A DNA stretch of 21,468 bases from assembly GCA_001931875.2 (NCBI GenBank), contig MSJH02000590.1, forward strand, positions 1 through 21,468, read 5' to 3'. This DNA comes from Byssochlamys sp. IMV 00236 (lineage: Eukaryota > Ascomycota > Eurotiomycetes > Eurotiales > Thermoascaceae). The position numbers and the translations under genes were made by a program. Shown here in pieces: positions 1-10,102 of this stretch. Under the pieces are notes generated by a model. It had not been told where the DNA came from. It saw only the letters and a list, made by a program, of their open reading frames with translations, and made no database searches. Position 1 is the first letter of the stretch; every line of letters begins with the position of its first letter.

Positions 1-41
<41 letters not shown>

Positions 42-46
42 TGCAG
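1..46 (+). other. Poly-T tract and probable 3' splice site at the window edge
   Basis: Thirty-nine consecutive T are followed by ATTGCAG. Placed directly before an open kinase-gene exon, this looks like the polypyrimidine tract and acceptor of an intron whose donor lies outside the window. A homopolymer of this length at the very edge could also be a contig end. Confidence 0.55.
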
Positions 47-2027
47 ACATTTTCAATGGAAGACGAAATGCTTTTGGATAATTCTGCAGATGGAGATTCT
101 TTACATAAACCAGAATCAGATATATTGAAACTTTTACAAGAGTTTAGTGAGGCAAATGAGGAAGATTGCCTTCCAACAAAATCATATAATTCTTCAACTG
201 ATGAAACAGCAGGACATGATGTAATAAAAGAGATTCATTTGATTTCAATTCAAATATTTAATTATCATTATAGAAATATAGATCATTGAAGCGAACTTCT
301 ATTCAAGACGTACATTCAGCTGCATTAGACAACAATATACTGTCAGACAGCGTAAGATTACAACATATCTTACTATCATTCGTTCTTTAACCTTTTTCGA
401 TAATAGACAACTAGACCAGAAACACACCCTTATTCATCGTAACTATATATTTATAATATATAGAATGAGACTATTAACACTTTATATAGTCGTATCATTC
501 GAAGAAAAGTAAATAATGAGCCAACGCCTAGCAGGTCTTCATCGTATATCTCATATTCACCTATACCATCCACTCCACCGTCACAGCATCACCCATCTTC
601 GCCATCTATTCATGATTATGTTTATCCTACGCCTAAAGATACAAGGAACTTGACTTCTTCAAGTATAAACGATATTAATTTTTTTTTTTTTTTTTTTTTC
701 AATTGAAGATAATATCGTATACTTATCCATTTGTCTAGTAGGAAATATGGGCACTGAAACAGGGACACTTGAAAGACGAGTAGGGAACCTCCATATCACA
801 GAGGACGTAATAAAGGTAAATCAAAAAAGGGGGTACAACAAGGATTCAACTGACCATAGGGAGTAGCACCCAACTTATGACTTTAACCAGTCAGCCACAA
901 TGATACAACCTCATGAATCACCAGTCTACAATAGAAATGCAGCAGTAATGTCAACGCCTACTATTCCTGCAGAAACACAGATACCCCCTTCATATCGACA
1001 GTCGGATAAAATTATTGTATGTATCCGAGTAATATATAATGCCTGGTGCTAACATTCTGTATAGGTTAACGGAAACGAATATACCATGTTTAAAGAAATA
1101 GGAAAGGGCGGTACAAGCAAAGTTTATCTAGTTTCTTCGCATGTCTCAGGCGAAATATATGCATTAAAATGGATTGAAATCAAAAAACGCGACGACTTTC
1201 AAAATACAGTCAATGAGATCGAGTTATTGAAATCACTAAAGGAAGAAGAAAACATTATCGATTTGGTTGATTATTCTGCTACCCCTTCAACGATATTCAT
1301 GATTATGGAATATGGTGAAATCGATCTAGCAGCACTGATTCAGTTACAGGCAAAAAAGGAGTGGGACATTTTATTTATAAAATATTACTGGAAACAAGTA
1401 ACGATTAGAAAAGAAAAATACATGTCACGTTTACTAAATGCGTGATTTATAATAGATGCTCTATGCAGTAAACGCAATACATAGAAGATTTATTGTTCAT
1501 TCGGATCTCAAGCCTGCTAATTTTGTATTGGCAAAAGGTCAGCTCAAGTTGATCGATTTTGGTATAGCAAAGAGACACGGAGATGACACGACAAGTATAC
1601 ATCGTGAAATACAAGTAAGTTGTTGGCACGCGTAAATAATGATGACAATGTATTGACTGGCTTATAGGTTGGTACAATCAACTATATGTCACCTGAGGCA
1701 TTATTAGATCTAAATGAGGGTAATGATGGTGGCAGTCTAATGAAACTAGGGACATCTAGCGACATTTGGTCACTAGCCTGTATTTTATATCAAATGGTCT
1801 ATGGTAAAACTCCCTTTTATCACCTCACAATAGCCCAAAAAGTAGCAAATATCCCAAACCCGCAATACAAGATCAACTTTTCTAAAGAAATCCTTTATGG
1901 ACCAAGAAATACGACTGTGCAGATCCCTGATGAACTCATCCTATTACTATCCCGTTGTTTAAATCGTTCACCCAAACTTCGACCTACGATATCAGAACTT
2001 ATAAATCATCCTTTTCTAACCTCGTAA
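47..2027 (+). CDS. mps1: Mps1/TTK-type dual-specificity protein kinase (5' end probably outside window)
   Basis: This is a spindle-checkpoint and spindle-pole kinase of the Mps1/TTK/Mph1 family, acting at kinetochores. Exons that join in phase are 47-220, 274-351, 464-662, 739-815, 867-1016, 1065-1397, 1456-1614 and 1668-2027 (506 residues from the ATG at 56). The kinase domain fills about residues 228-503. The glycine loop GKGGTSKV is at 236-243 and the ATP-binding lysine (YALKW) at K258. The catalytic loop is HSDLKPAN with D351; HSD in place of HRD is typical of Mps1. DFG aspartate is D368, and [12 protein letters not shown] holds the activation-loop end. The N-terminal 220 residues are Ser/Pro-rich and low in complexity. 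A poly-T tract and CAG just before base 47 look like a 3' splice site, and the protein is shorter than yeast or human Mps1, so earlier exons probably lie upstream. The 352-463 intron is the least certain join. The kinase assignment is firm. Confidence 0.9.
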
Positions 2028-2075
2028 ATTATTAATGCAACTACTACTAACTTTTATATTATTCTCTGTACATAA

Positions 2076-2081
2076 AATAAA
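2076..2081 (+). promoter_or_regulatory. AATAAA poly(A) signal candidate of the Mps1-type gene
   Basis: An AATAAA hexamer lies 49 bp after the kinase stop codon and just before the stop of the convergent dehydrogenase gene. The two 3' UTRs must therefore overlap or nearly abut. Confidence 0.4.
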
Positions 2082-2086
2082 AGCAA

Positions 2087-3251
2087 TCATTTGTTTTTCA
2101 TGGGTCGAGTTACTTTCATGGCTTTATAATCACCATTGAAGCGAAGTCCCAATTTCATGATTTCAGTAAATACGTTCCAGTCCATCACCTTGGTCATCAA
2201 AATCTTCATGATAACAGTGATAGGTCCTTGATCTACAATGACGATTTTACCTGCGTTACGACAAATGGTATCAGCAATGACAGAAGGAGGAGAAGAAAAT
2301 TTTTGTGCTGTCAAAAGAGCAGACATCTTTCCAGCGTTATTATAAAAACTAGAATTGATGGGTGAAGGATGCTGCCAGGATGGTTAGATTATTCTCCCAA
2401 AAATACAAAACTATATTACTTACAATAGCAAGAACATCAATCTTGGCTTCAGCCACTTCTGCAGCAAGAGAGGCAGCAAACGTAGTCAAGAAGATTTTAC
2501 TAGAGGCTATCTCCTACAAGTGTAAGTATATAAAATCTTCATGCTTGATCTTCGTACCGTATAAAGCAGACATTGGATTAGGAATAAATCCTGCACTGGA
2601 GGAAGTAAAGGTAACGAGGCCTTTCAATCCCTTATTCAACATCTCATCCACAAAGTGATGCGTCAAGACTAGTCCAGAGGTCACATTGGTGTGGAAATTG
2701 GCCATTTCTCTCTCAAGAGCAACATCAGCGTATCCACCTGTTGTGATGAAGCCAGCATTGTTGCACAAAATTTGAACATCAATATCTTGAGTAGCCTTCT
2801 TGACAGCTTCCAAGTAAACTTTGCCGGCAGCTTCCGATAAATCACATCCTACAAATCGAAATTGGACTCGTGGGAACTCTTTGACGATTGTTTCTTTGAA
2901 TTTGGCCAAAACAGCATCATCCAAGGCAACGACAACGACATTCAGACCTTGTGTTGCAAACTTGCGAACAATGGCAGCACCAATACCTGAAGAGCCTCCG
3001 GTGACTAGTGCCCTAAGTTATGTTTAGGAAACAAGTGTAAATAATTCAATATCAATCATACCATTGAGCGTTGTATTTTTGTTTAAGGTTTTGTTCAGGG
3101 CAACCGTATGCACCGTATGCGACAAGTGCAAGGTAGGGTACAACGGCCAAAACACCAATCCAAAAGAATACTACAAAGTTCAGTCGAATGATTAAAAGAA
3201 GGGAGAAGAGACAAGAAATAATGAAAGCTTACTCGAGACTAGCAGAGACAT
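2087..3251 (-). CDS. Membrane-anchored short-chain dehydrogenase/reductase
   Basis: This is a classical-type SDR that should use NAD(P)H to reduce or oxidise a carbonyl/alcohol; the substrate cannot be told from sequence. Exons on the minus strand are 3251-3233, 3170-3062, 3012-2558, 2506-2424 and 2371-2087, giving 316 residues. A hydrophobic segment at about residues 3-28 is a probable membrane anchor. The cofactor motif TGGSSGIG is at 47-54 and NNAG at 127-130. The catalytic tetrad reads N152, S181, Y194 and K198 (YASSK). YASSK appears only after removing the 2507-2557 intron (GTACGA donor, GATAG acceptor); without splicing the frame runs into a stop. The start was chosen because only the ATG at 3251 gives the right phase across the 3171-3232 intron. 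Microsomal 3-ketoacyl-CoA, ketosphinganine and hydroxysteroid reductases share this plan, so the sub-family is open. It is convergent with the Mps1-type gene, 59 bp apart. Confidence 0.85.
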
Positions 3252-3475
3252 TGAAGAATGAAAGAAAAAAGGGGAAAAAGTCCTTCAAGAGAAAACCTCG
3301 CGTAATATTCACAAACTCAGACATTTCGGTGGTACTCCCAGCATCTTTAGTTTATTGCCCCGCGCAAGAAGATGCCATGAGTCTGATTTGATATAGCAAA
3401 TTGTTTATTTAAAAGAAAAAAGAAAAAAGATCCAGATAAATAACACTAGAAAGAAAGAGCAGCCTTAATAATACT
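3252..3475. other. Upstream region of the dehydrogenase gene
   Basis: This stretch holds the 5' flank of the minus-strand dehydrogenase and the start side of the decayed plus-strand gene. Short open frames here lack family resemblance. No clear TATA box or operator is visible. Confidence 0.3.
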
Positions 3476-4177
3476 ATGGCAACTACAGTGATTTACACTT
3501 TAAATTCAGGTGATCTTTTTGCCTTTTTGGAAGAAGCGAAATAAGAAGTTTGACAGACATACGAATTTCACTATTCATTAGTGTCAAAGGAAGCTCAAGA
3601 GAAACATTCACTCTTGGATACTTTATCCCAAAAGTCAATATGTCTCTGTGTATAGATTGTTTACATTTATGGAAGAAATAAACCAATTACAATCAGATAT
3701 CCTGGAAGAACATATGGTGTTCCTCGCATTTGTCAACAAACCCGACAGGGTACGATCCATTCAACCAAGCACGGTGGCCAAAATTATCCAAAAAAAAAGA
3801 CCATATAAGGAGCTAGAATCAATACACAAACATATGGACTACACTTACTTCGACCCGTATCAAGCACAAAAGCTGTTCAATTGAGTCAAAATAGACAACA
3901 TCAAAAAACATGCAAATTGAAATCCTTTAGCAGACACCTTTGGAAGGTCCTTCAAACAAAGAAAAGCAGAATCATACGCTTAGAAAGCTATAAAAGGAAC
4001 CTAGAATATGAAAATTATGAATAAAAAAAGCACGGCACAGAAATCATTGACCATATCTTTTATTGGAGTGCGATGACATCTATTGTGGAGCTTGAATAAT
4101 TTGGCGAATCAATGACAAAGACCAGAGCTAAATTTTTTGATCGGAAAATCAAAACCCGATACGCACCCCCAGCTTAA
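3476..4177 (+). pseudogene. Decayed or frame-broken gene of unknown function
   Basis: Protein-like reading continues here but is broken repeatedly. From the ATG at 3476, frame 2 reads about 22 codons to a TAA (3542-3544), meets a TGA (3551-3553), then stays open to about 3640 with a stretch containing YEFHYSLVSKEAQEKHS. Sense switches to frame 0 at 3648-3884 (segments MEEINQLQSDILEEH and DYTYFDPYQAQK). It returns to frame 2 from 3878 (KSFSRHLWKVLQTKKSR) up to a TAA at about 4019. Further frame-2 stretches follow to about 4177, with another stop near 4096. No GT...AG pair removes the stops neatly. The composition is charged and helical, with no motif I recognise. I infer a pseudogene with at least two frame changes and several stops. 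An unusual multi-intron gene or sequencing errors are less likely alternatives. Confidence 0.4.
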
Positions 4178-4232
4178 TTTTTTCTCTACTACAACAACCC
4201 CCTTCCTTTTTTTCTCAATTAAAACATTGGCA
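4178..4232 (+). promoter_or_regulatory. Pyrimidine-rich leader of atp1
   Basis: A CT-rich stretch with short C runs and a poly-T run ends just before the atp1 start codon. Such tracts are typical of 5' leaders and initiation regions of strongly expressed fungal genes. No TATA box is evident. Confidence 0.35.
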
Positions 4233-6046
4233 ATGTTGAGAAACGCTACTCGTCTTGCACGCCCTACTTTGGCTGCCTTAGCAAAGTCTACTCCTGCTGT
4301 AAGAATATAGACAAGTAGAAAATAGAATAGAAAAAAACAGTGATTAAACCATCATTAGCGTCTTAACCTCGGTGCTGCTTCTGTTCTCAGAAACTATGCC
4401 ACTGCTAAGCCTTCTACTTCTGAAGTCTCTTCTATCCTCGAACAACGTATTTTGGGTTCCAGCTCTGAAGCTGATCTCCAAGAAACCGGTCGTGTCTTGT
4501 CCATTGGTGACGGTATTGCCCGTGTTTATGGTTTGAAGAACTGTCAAGCTGAAGAAATGGTTGAATTCTCCAGCGGTCTCAAGGTAACTTCATAAACAAA
4601 GTTCACTAGATTGGTTACTGATAATAGTATTGTGTGTATATAGGGTATGGCTCTTAACTTGGAAGCTGATAACGTCGGTATTGTCGTTTTCGGTAACGAT
4701 CGTTTGATCAAGGAAGGTGATACTGTCAAGCGTACTGGTGCTATTGTCGATGTTCCTGTTGGTCCTGGTATCCTCGGTCGTGTTGTCGATGCCCTTGGTA
4801 ACCCCATTGACGGTAAGGGTCCTCTCGAAACCGTTGGTCGTTCTCGTGTCCAAGTCAAGGCTCCTGGTATCTTGCCTCGTCACTCCGTTAACGAACCTAT
4901 GCAAACTGGTATCAAGTCTGTTGACTCCATGGTTCCCATTGGTCGTGGTCAACGTGAATTGATTATTGGTGATCGTCAAACCGGTAAGACTGCCGTCGCT
5001 CTTGACACCATCTTGAACCAAAAGAACTGGAACAACGGTTCTGATGAATCCAAGAAGTTGTACTGTATCTACGTTGCTGTCGGTCAAAAGCGTTCTACTG
5101 TTGCTCAACTTGTTAGAACTCTTGAAGAAAACGGTAAGTAAAGATAGAATAGAGAAAAAAAAAACAAGAAGCTAACTGACTTATAGATGCCATGAAGTAC
5201 ACCACCGTCGTTGCCGCTACTGCTTCTGAAGCTGCTCCTCTTCAATATCTTGCTCCTTTCTCCGGTGCTGCCTTTGGTGAATGGTTCCGTGACAACGGCA
5301 AGCACTCTTTGATCATCTATGATGATTTGTCCAAGCAAGCCGTTGCTTACCGTCAAATGTCCCTTTTGCTTCGTCGTCCTCCTGGTCGTGAAGCCTACCC
5401 TGGTGACGTTTTCTACCTCCACTCTCGTCTTTTGGAACGTGCTGCCAAGATGAACAAGAGCTTCGGTTATGGTTCCATGACTGCTCTTCCCATCATTGAA
5501 ACTCAAGGTGGTGATGTCTCTGCTTATATTCCTACCAACGTCATTTCCATTACTGATGGTCAAATCTTCTTGGAAGCCGAACTCTTCTTCAAGGGTATCC
5601 GTCCTGCCATTAACGTCGGTCTTTCCGTCTCTCGTGTCGGTTCCGCTGCCCAAACCAAGGCCATGAAGCAAGTTGCTGGTTCCATGAAGCTCTTCTTGGC
5701 TCAATACCGTGAAGTTGCCGCTTTCGCCCAATTCGGTTCTGATTTGGATGCCTCTACTCAATTCTTGTTGAACCGTGGTGCTCGTCTTACCGAATTGTTG
5801 AAGCAACCCCAATACACTCCCTTGTCCATTGAAACCCAAATTCCTATCATCTTTGCTGGTGTCAACGGTTTCCTTGACAAGGTCCCTGTCAACAAGGTCA
5901 CTGAATGGGAAAAGGACTTCATTGGCCACATCCACACTGAACACAAGTCCACTTTGGAAGAAATCCGCTCCAAGGGTGTTCTTTCCAAGGAACTTGAAAC
6001 CAAGCTCCGTGAAATCTGTGAAAACCACACCAAGAACTTTTACTAA
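4233..6046 (+). CDS. atp1: Mitochondrial F1F0 ATP synthase subunit alpha
   Basis: This is the alpha subunit of the F1 catalytic head. It binds nucleotide at the non-catalytic sites and supplies the arginine finger to the beta-subunit catalytic site, in the mitochondrial matrix. Exons are 4233-4298, 4359-4583, 4644-5133 and 5187-6046, giving 546 residues, close to yeast Atp1. The N-terminus ([11 protein letters not shown]) is Arg-rich without acidic residues, as expected of a mitochondrial presequence. The mature part probably begins near RNYATAK, at about residue 34. The P-loop GDRQTGKT lies at 206-213, and VSRVGSAAQ carries the arginine finger at R410. The C-terminus ends in NFY. Codon use is strongly biased to C-ending or preferred codons (GGT, GTC, AAG, TTC), unlike the neighbours, which implies high expression. 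The long minus-strand open frames over this gene are by-products of that bias. Confidence 0.98.
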
Positions 6047-6083
6047 ATCTTATTGTTTGTTTTAAAAGAAAGAAAAAAGAGAG

Positions 6084-6089
6084 AATAAA
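6084..6089 (+). promoter_or_regulatory. AATAAA poly(A) signal candidate of atp1
   Basis: This AATAAA lies 38 bp after the atp1 stop, inside an A-rich 3' region that precedes the convergent MIX23 gene. Confidence 0.45.
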
Positions 6090-6162
6090 ATAACATAAAA
6101 AATAATTTGTGTTTGCAAGGCGATAGAATATATGTCTTGTCTATTTTCCTTTTCTTTTTTTA

Positions 6163-6730
6163 TTACTTGTCTAGAGGAGAAGTGTCAAATAATCTACATT
6201 TGTTTTTGAATACATCCAAGGTACGATCTCTAACGATTTCTTCAACATATCTCTCATTTGAAATAGATTGACGCTAAGGGAAAGTGTATGAGCAAAAGAC
6301 GTGATTAGAAAGGAATTCGTGCTTACTATAGACTCTTGAGTGAAAATGCTGTTTTTAACATCAAAGTCATCAGGGTCTTCTTGTAACTTTTTATTCTTCT
6401 TGTCGAGTTCTTCATCCATAATCTGATATCATGAGTTTTACGTTATAGGTGCTATTATCCTTACCTTGAGACAGTAATTGATCGTTTCATCACGTCTAGC
6501 ATAAGCTTCTGATATTTGTCTAAAGAAGTCAGCACATGCAGCTTCACTTTGTGTAGAGGTAGAGTTTAGTCTGTTGATAATATTGTCGTCTACTCTTCGT
6601 AATTCTTTCATATAGTCTAATGTTCTGTGTGTAGGTTGGTTGTTTTCCCCTTTTCAGTTTGGTATAATTTACCTTTAAAGAAAGAAAAGTTGAGACAAAT
6701 GGAGGGTTTGAGTTCTCTTTGAGCAGCCAT
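6163..6730 (-). CDS. MIX23: MIX23 (CCDC58 family) mitochondrial protein-import factor
   Basis: This is a small conserved protein of the intermembrane space and matrix that in yeast supports protein import through the TIM23 route; this role is family knowledge. Minus-strand exons are 6730-6673, 6616-6465, 6422-6327 and 6273-6163, giving 138 residues, close to human CCDC58. Family cysteines are at C12 (in CLNFSFFKDYMK), C47, C68 (NYCLK) and C128 (NKCRLF). The conserved block RRVDDNI follows the first cysteine, and the C-terminal helix is NERYVEEIVRDRTLDVFKNKC. The first acceptor must be the TTAG at 6617-6619: the nearer CACAG would bring a stop into frame. There is no cleavable presequence, in keeping with Cys-rich proteins of this compartment. 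It is convergent with atp1 (116 bp) and divergent from CSN6 (164 bp). Confidence 0.85.
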
Positions 6731-6894
6731 GATTTATAAAGTAAAAAATAAGTAGAAAAAAAGGCACTTCTTTTCTGTCAAACGAGTCTTTTTTTTTTTT
6801 TTATTTATGGGCATGGGTCGGCCATTGAATCTGATATTTAAATTAAAGCTTTGGGAAGCTTGAATGCATTTTCCTCATTTCTTTCTGATAAAAG
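6731..6894. promoter_or_regulatory. Shared divergent promoter region, MIX23 and CSN6
   Basis: Only 164 bp separate the MIX23 start codon (minus) from the CSN6 start codon (plus), so both 5' leaders and promoters must lie here. It contains a T14 tract at 6789-6802, a possible nucleosome-excluding poly(dA:dT) element, and the repeated word GGGCATGGG-like sequence next to it. No TATA box is clear. Confidence 0.5.
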
Positions 6895-8273
6895 ATGGAC
6901 ATGTCAGTTGAACCAAGCTTTAATTCTATAATTACTTCAAATTTACAAAGCAATTCAGGGCTTTCAATATCAGTGTAAATAGTCGACATTTACTATCAAT
7001 TCAACTAGACAATGAAAAAAGATCTTGAACTAATATGCTAATTAGGCATCCATTGGTCTTGTTAAACATATCAGATCACTACACACGCACAAAGTTACAA
7101 AACCCAACGCTTATTGAGAATGGTAAATAATGCTCTAGATAACCATTATAAGTGAATAACTTTATTTTGTCAGGTCGCGTATTTGGTGCTTTATTAGCTT
7201 CACAGTCAGGACGTGATATCGATATTGTCAATTCGTTTGAACTTCCATTTAAACTAGCAGAGGATGGTGTGAGTCATGGGTTGGATAAAACATACCTGAT
7301 GTATAAATTAGAGCAATGTAAGATATATAATCACTGACAACATTTTCACTGTGCATAAAAACTAAACTAAAACATGTAGTAAAACAAGTCTTTCCTACGC
7401 TTGAGTTCATGGGATGGTACTCTATTGGCGTTCAACCTACCGAGCTGGACTTGAAGTTGCATGAACAAGTAATAAGGAAACAAAAAAAGATGAGCAAGTT
7501 TCACTAAAGTACATTCATATAGTTCCTTAGCGTAAATGAGTCTTCATTATTTTTGCAAATGAATCCAGCTGCTCTAGCCAATGGCACTAAGCAGTTCCCG
7601 ATTGAGATATATGAACCGATGATTAATATTGTTGAAGGGAATCAAACACGACTTGTATTTATCAAGGCTACTTACAGGTTAGAAACAGGAGAAGCTGAAT
7701 GTATTGCAGTGGATCATGTATCCAAACCAAGTTCGACAAGCACAGATGCAAGCTTAGGGAGTGCGTGTAAGTAGGATTATATGAACAAGAAAAGTATCTG
7801 ACATGTCTATAGTCATTTCACAGCTGACAGCTCAAAGAAATGCTATTGCCATGTTAAATTCAAGGATTCAGTTCCTGTATCAATACCTTCAAGATATAAA
7901 AGCAGGTTTAATACCAGCCGATCATGACATACTCCGACAGATATCTAGTCTCTGTAAGAGACACACTGTATTACAAAAAAAAGCATTTGAAGATCAATTT
8001 TCTACAGTAAATATCTCGTTTTCGTGCAGAATATATAACATATTGACTCTTTATTAAAAGGAATACAATGACGTATTACTCGTTGCTTACTTGGCTTCAA
8101 TTACAAAAGGCTTGAATACAATGAATGATCTTACTGACAAGTTTAATCTCGTCAATGGTATGAATAATAATCAAGCAAAAGGAATGAATAAAAAAGGAAG
8201 AGTAAGTTAAATTATATGGAAAACAAAGATATTTATTCACTCTATACAGCGTATTAACGGTCAACGTCCTTAA
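6895..8273 (+). CDS. CSN6: COP9 signalosome subunit 6 (MPN-domain protein)
   Basis: This is a non-catalytic MPN- subunit that pairs with the CSN5 deneddylase in the COP9 signalosome, which strips Nedd8/Rub1 from cullins. Exons are 6895-6974, 7046-7122, 7174-7317, 7380-7468, 7523-7766, 7813-8006, 8061-8201 and 8250-8273, giving 330 residues (human CSN6 is 327). Hallmarks are HPLVLLNISDHYTR at the N-terminus, IVNSFELPF and MGWYSIG in the MPN domain, and the helical C-terminal half with TITK-like LASITKGLNTMN. The JAMM metal-binding H-x-H is absent: GVQPTELD stands there, as expected for CSN6 rather than CSN5 or Rpn11. All seven introns are 46-71 nt. The last exon carries only seven codons plus the stop. 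A second ATG at 6901 is an alternative start. Confidence 0.93.
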
Positions 8274-8383
8274 ATTGTATCATTTATTGATGCATATCAA
8301 ACGTGTGTTGGTATACATGTGCATTATATGTTTATACATATGTAGTTGGTATTCTAAGCAAATTAAAATAAGAATGCATTGGT

Positions 8384-8418
8384 GTATATAATATATATAT
8401 ATATATATGTGTGTGTGT
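8384..8418. repeat. (TA)n/(TG)n microsatellite
   Basis: A run of alternating TA passes directly into alternating TG in the short gap between the convergent CSN6 and transporter genes. It is a simple-sequence repeat and can be expected to vary in length between strains. Confidence 0.8.
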
Positions 8419-8430
8419 CTGTCTTTTTGT

Positions 8431-10102
8431 TTATGCATTCCCTCTTAAAGCACCAGAGATAGAGAAAAACATGACGAGGAATCCCCAAAGAATGAGTAAA
8501 ACAGAAGCCACATCCAGGAACCAACCGGGCCGAAGAGCCTTATCATGAATGACCAGCATGGGTTCACAAGGATCCCCATTTACAGTGGACACATCATCAT
8601 CGAATAGTCTAGAAGAAGAAGCGATAGACGATGTGTCCCACGAAAGTTGTGTTTTGATATCACTTTCATCTACAATAGTCGTAGTCGTACCTGTCAGGGT
8701 CGGAAACACAGCCACGTTACTGGGCTTCATATCATTTTTGAGATAAACACGACGTGTGACCAGATAGGAGGCAGCAGGTATGATATAGGCAAGAGTTGTT
8801 GCTGAAAATCCACCGACGAGTGAATAGACTGTACCTAATGATCTTACGGCTATACCGATACTTAATATTACCATGAACAGTAAGACAGTGACCGTATAAT
8901 GCTGGACATCACTTGGTTGCTTTTTTGCTGTCTCGAACCCCAGTGATTTTTGAATGGCCTCACGTGTGGGAAAGATGCCCATACTTACCAAAAAAAAAAA
9001 AAGGTAAGATATACAGAAACACAATACAAAGATGACACTTACGGAATAGTCAAGATCATGCTGATACCAAGTGCAAATCGACCAATATTGACAATGGGAT
9101 CATCAGTAGCAAAATTCATAAACAGATTTGATTTAACATCACTTCCAAAGCATATGTAACCAATGATGGCAAAGGTCATCGAGATAACCCAGCTCATGCC
9201 AGTTGACAAGATGGTGGTGTGCCTCCAGCTAGAGGTCGTCTGATCTTCGAGGGTCAGGAAGTTATTAAAGGCCACTTGATGACAGGTGAATGCAAAAGCC
9301 ATGATACCAAGAGCACTCCACACATCATTACCGACCCATTCAAATTGGACGCCTTCTTCAGGAGCGTAGGCGGGTGCTCTGATGATGATAGTCAGCAGGA
9401 TGATGGGGAGACAAAGCACAGAAATGATGGACCATTTTGCAAGAGAACCAATAGATCTCGGCATATTCAAAGGTAGAATCTATGATTATGTATACATGTA
9501 AATGAACCCAAAGGTGTCTATTAAACATTGACTTACAAATAGAATACCGATAAAAAGCAGTACAAATGTACGATTAGCCAAAATAGGAAACTGGGGTAGA
9601 TATCTTTCAAATAGTGTAGGAAAGCTATCTCCAAGGACTATAAACATATAGATGAGATTGTGATTATTTTTATGGTTGTTATGAATAGCTTACGGATAAA
9701 GTAACTGACAGCTCCGCCACCGGCTTGCACACATATCATGAAATTAAGAAAGTGATAACCAGGTTTACCGAGTAAATATTCGACAAGTAGAGCAAATTTA
9801 TGTATTCCGACACGTTGACCGGAGATGATAAGCATGTATAGTCCAAGTTGTGCCAAGACAGCAACGATAATAGAAGCACTAATTCCAGTAAAGAATCCAG
9901 CTTGAGCAATAGCAAATGGTAATCCAATGATACCAGCACCTACAGTGGCATTCACCAAGTTGAAAGCTACTTCTAATCGAGTACGTGTTCCATATCCTGG
10001 TCTATCTGCTTGTAGCAAGTCTCGTTCAGCTTTGGATAGTTTTTGTATATTTGTAGGAGAAGAGGGTAAGATTGAGCCATAACTGTTGTTATATATTGAC
10101 AT
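8431..10102 (-). CDS. Amino acid transporter, SLC38/AVT (Aa_trans) family
   Basis: This is a multi-pass permease of the amino acid/auxin family, probably moving neutral amino acids across the vacuolar or plasma membrane. Minus-strand exons are 10102-9694, 9637-9537, 9479-9043 and 8983-8431, giving 499 residues. TM1 carries the family signature FNLVNATVGAGIIGLPFA at about residues 47-64. Further hydrophobic helices follow (ISASIIVAVLAQLGLYMLII, then SIISVLCLPIILLTIII), LTIPMGIFPTREAI precedes a cytosolic stretch, and three C-terminal helices end the protein. An acidic, Ser/Thr-rich insert (SWDTSSIASSSRLFDDD) lies in the last cytosolic loop, a possible phosphorylated segment. The GAGIIGLPFA form of the signature resembles SLC38A11 and yeast Avt2 more than other AVTs, but localisation and substrate are not shown. 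Intron 8984-9042 holds a 13-base homopolymer in its pyrimidine tract. Confidence 0.9.

Noticed and set aside
3188..3391. Plus-strand open frame over the dehydrogenase first exon and intron
   Set aside because: Its Lys/Arg-rich product comes from A-rich antisense of an intron and 5' leader; the minus-strand exon join is well supported.
4590..6028. Long minus-strand open frames (about 172 and 307 codons) opposite atp1
   Set aside because: They lie antisense to an unmistakable ATP synthase gene, cross its intron, and follow from its strong codon bias. They show no family motifs.
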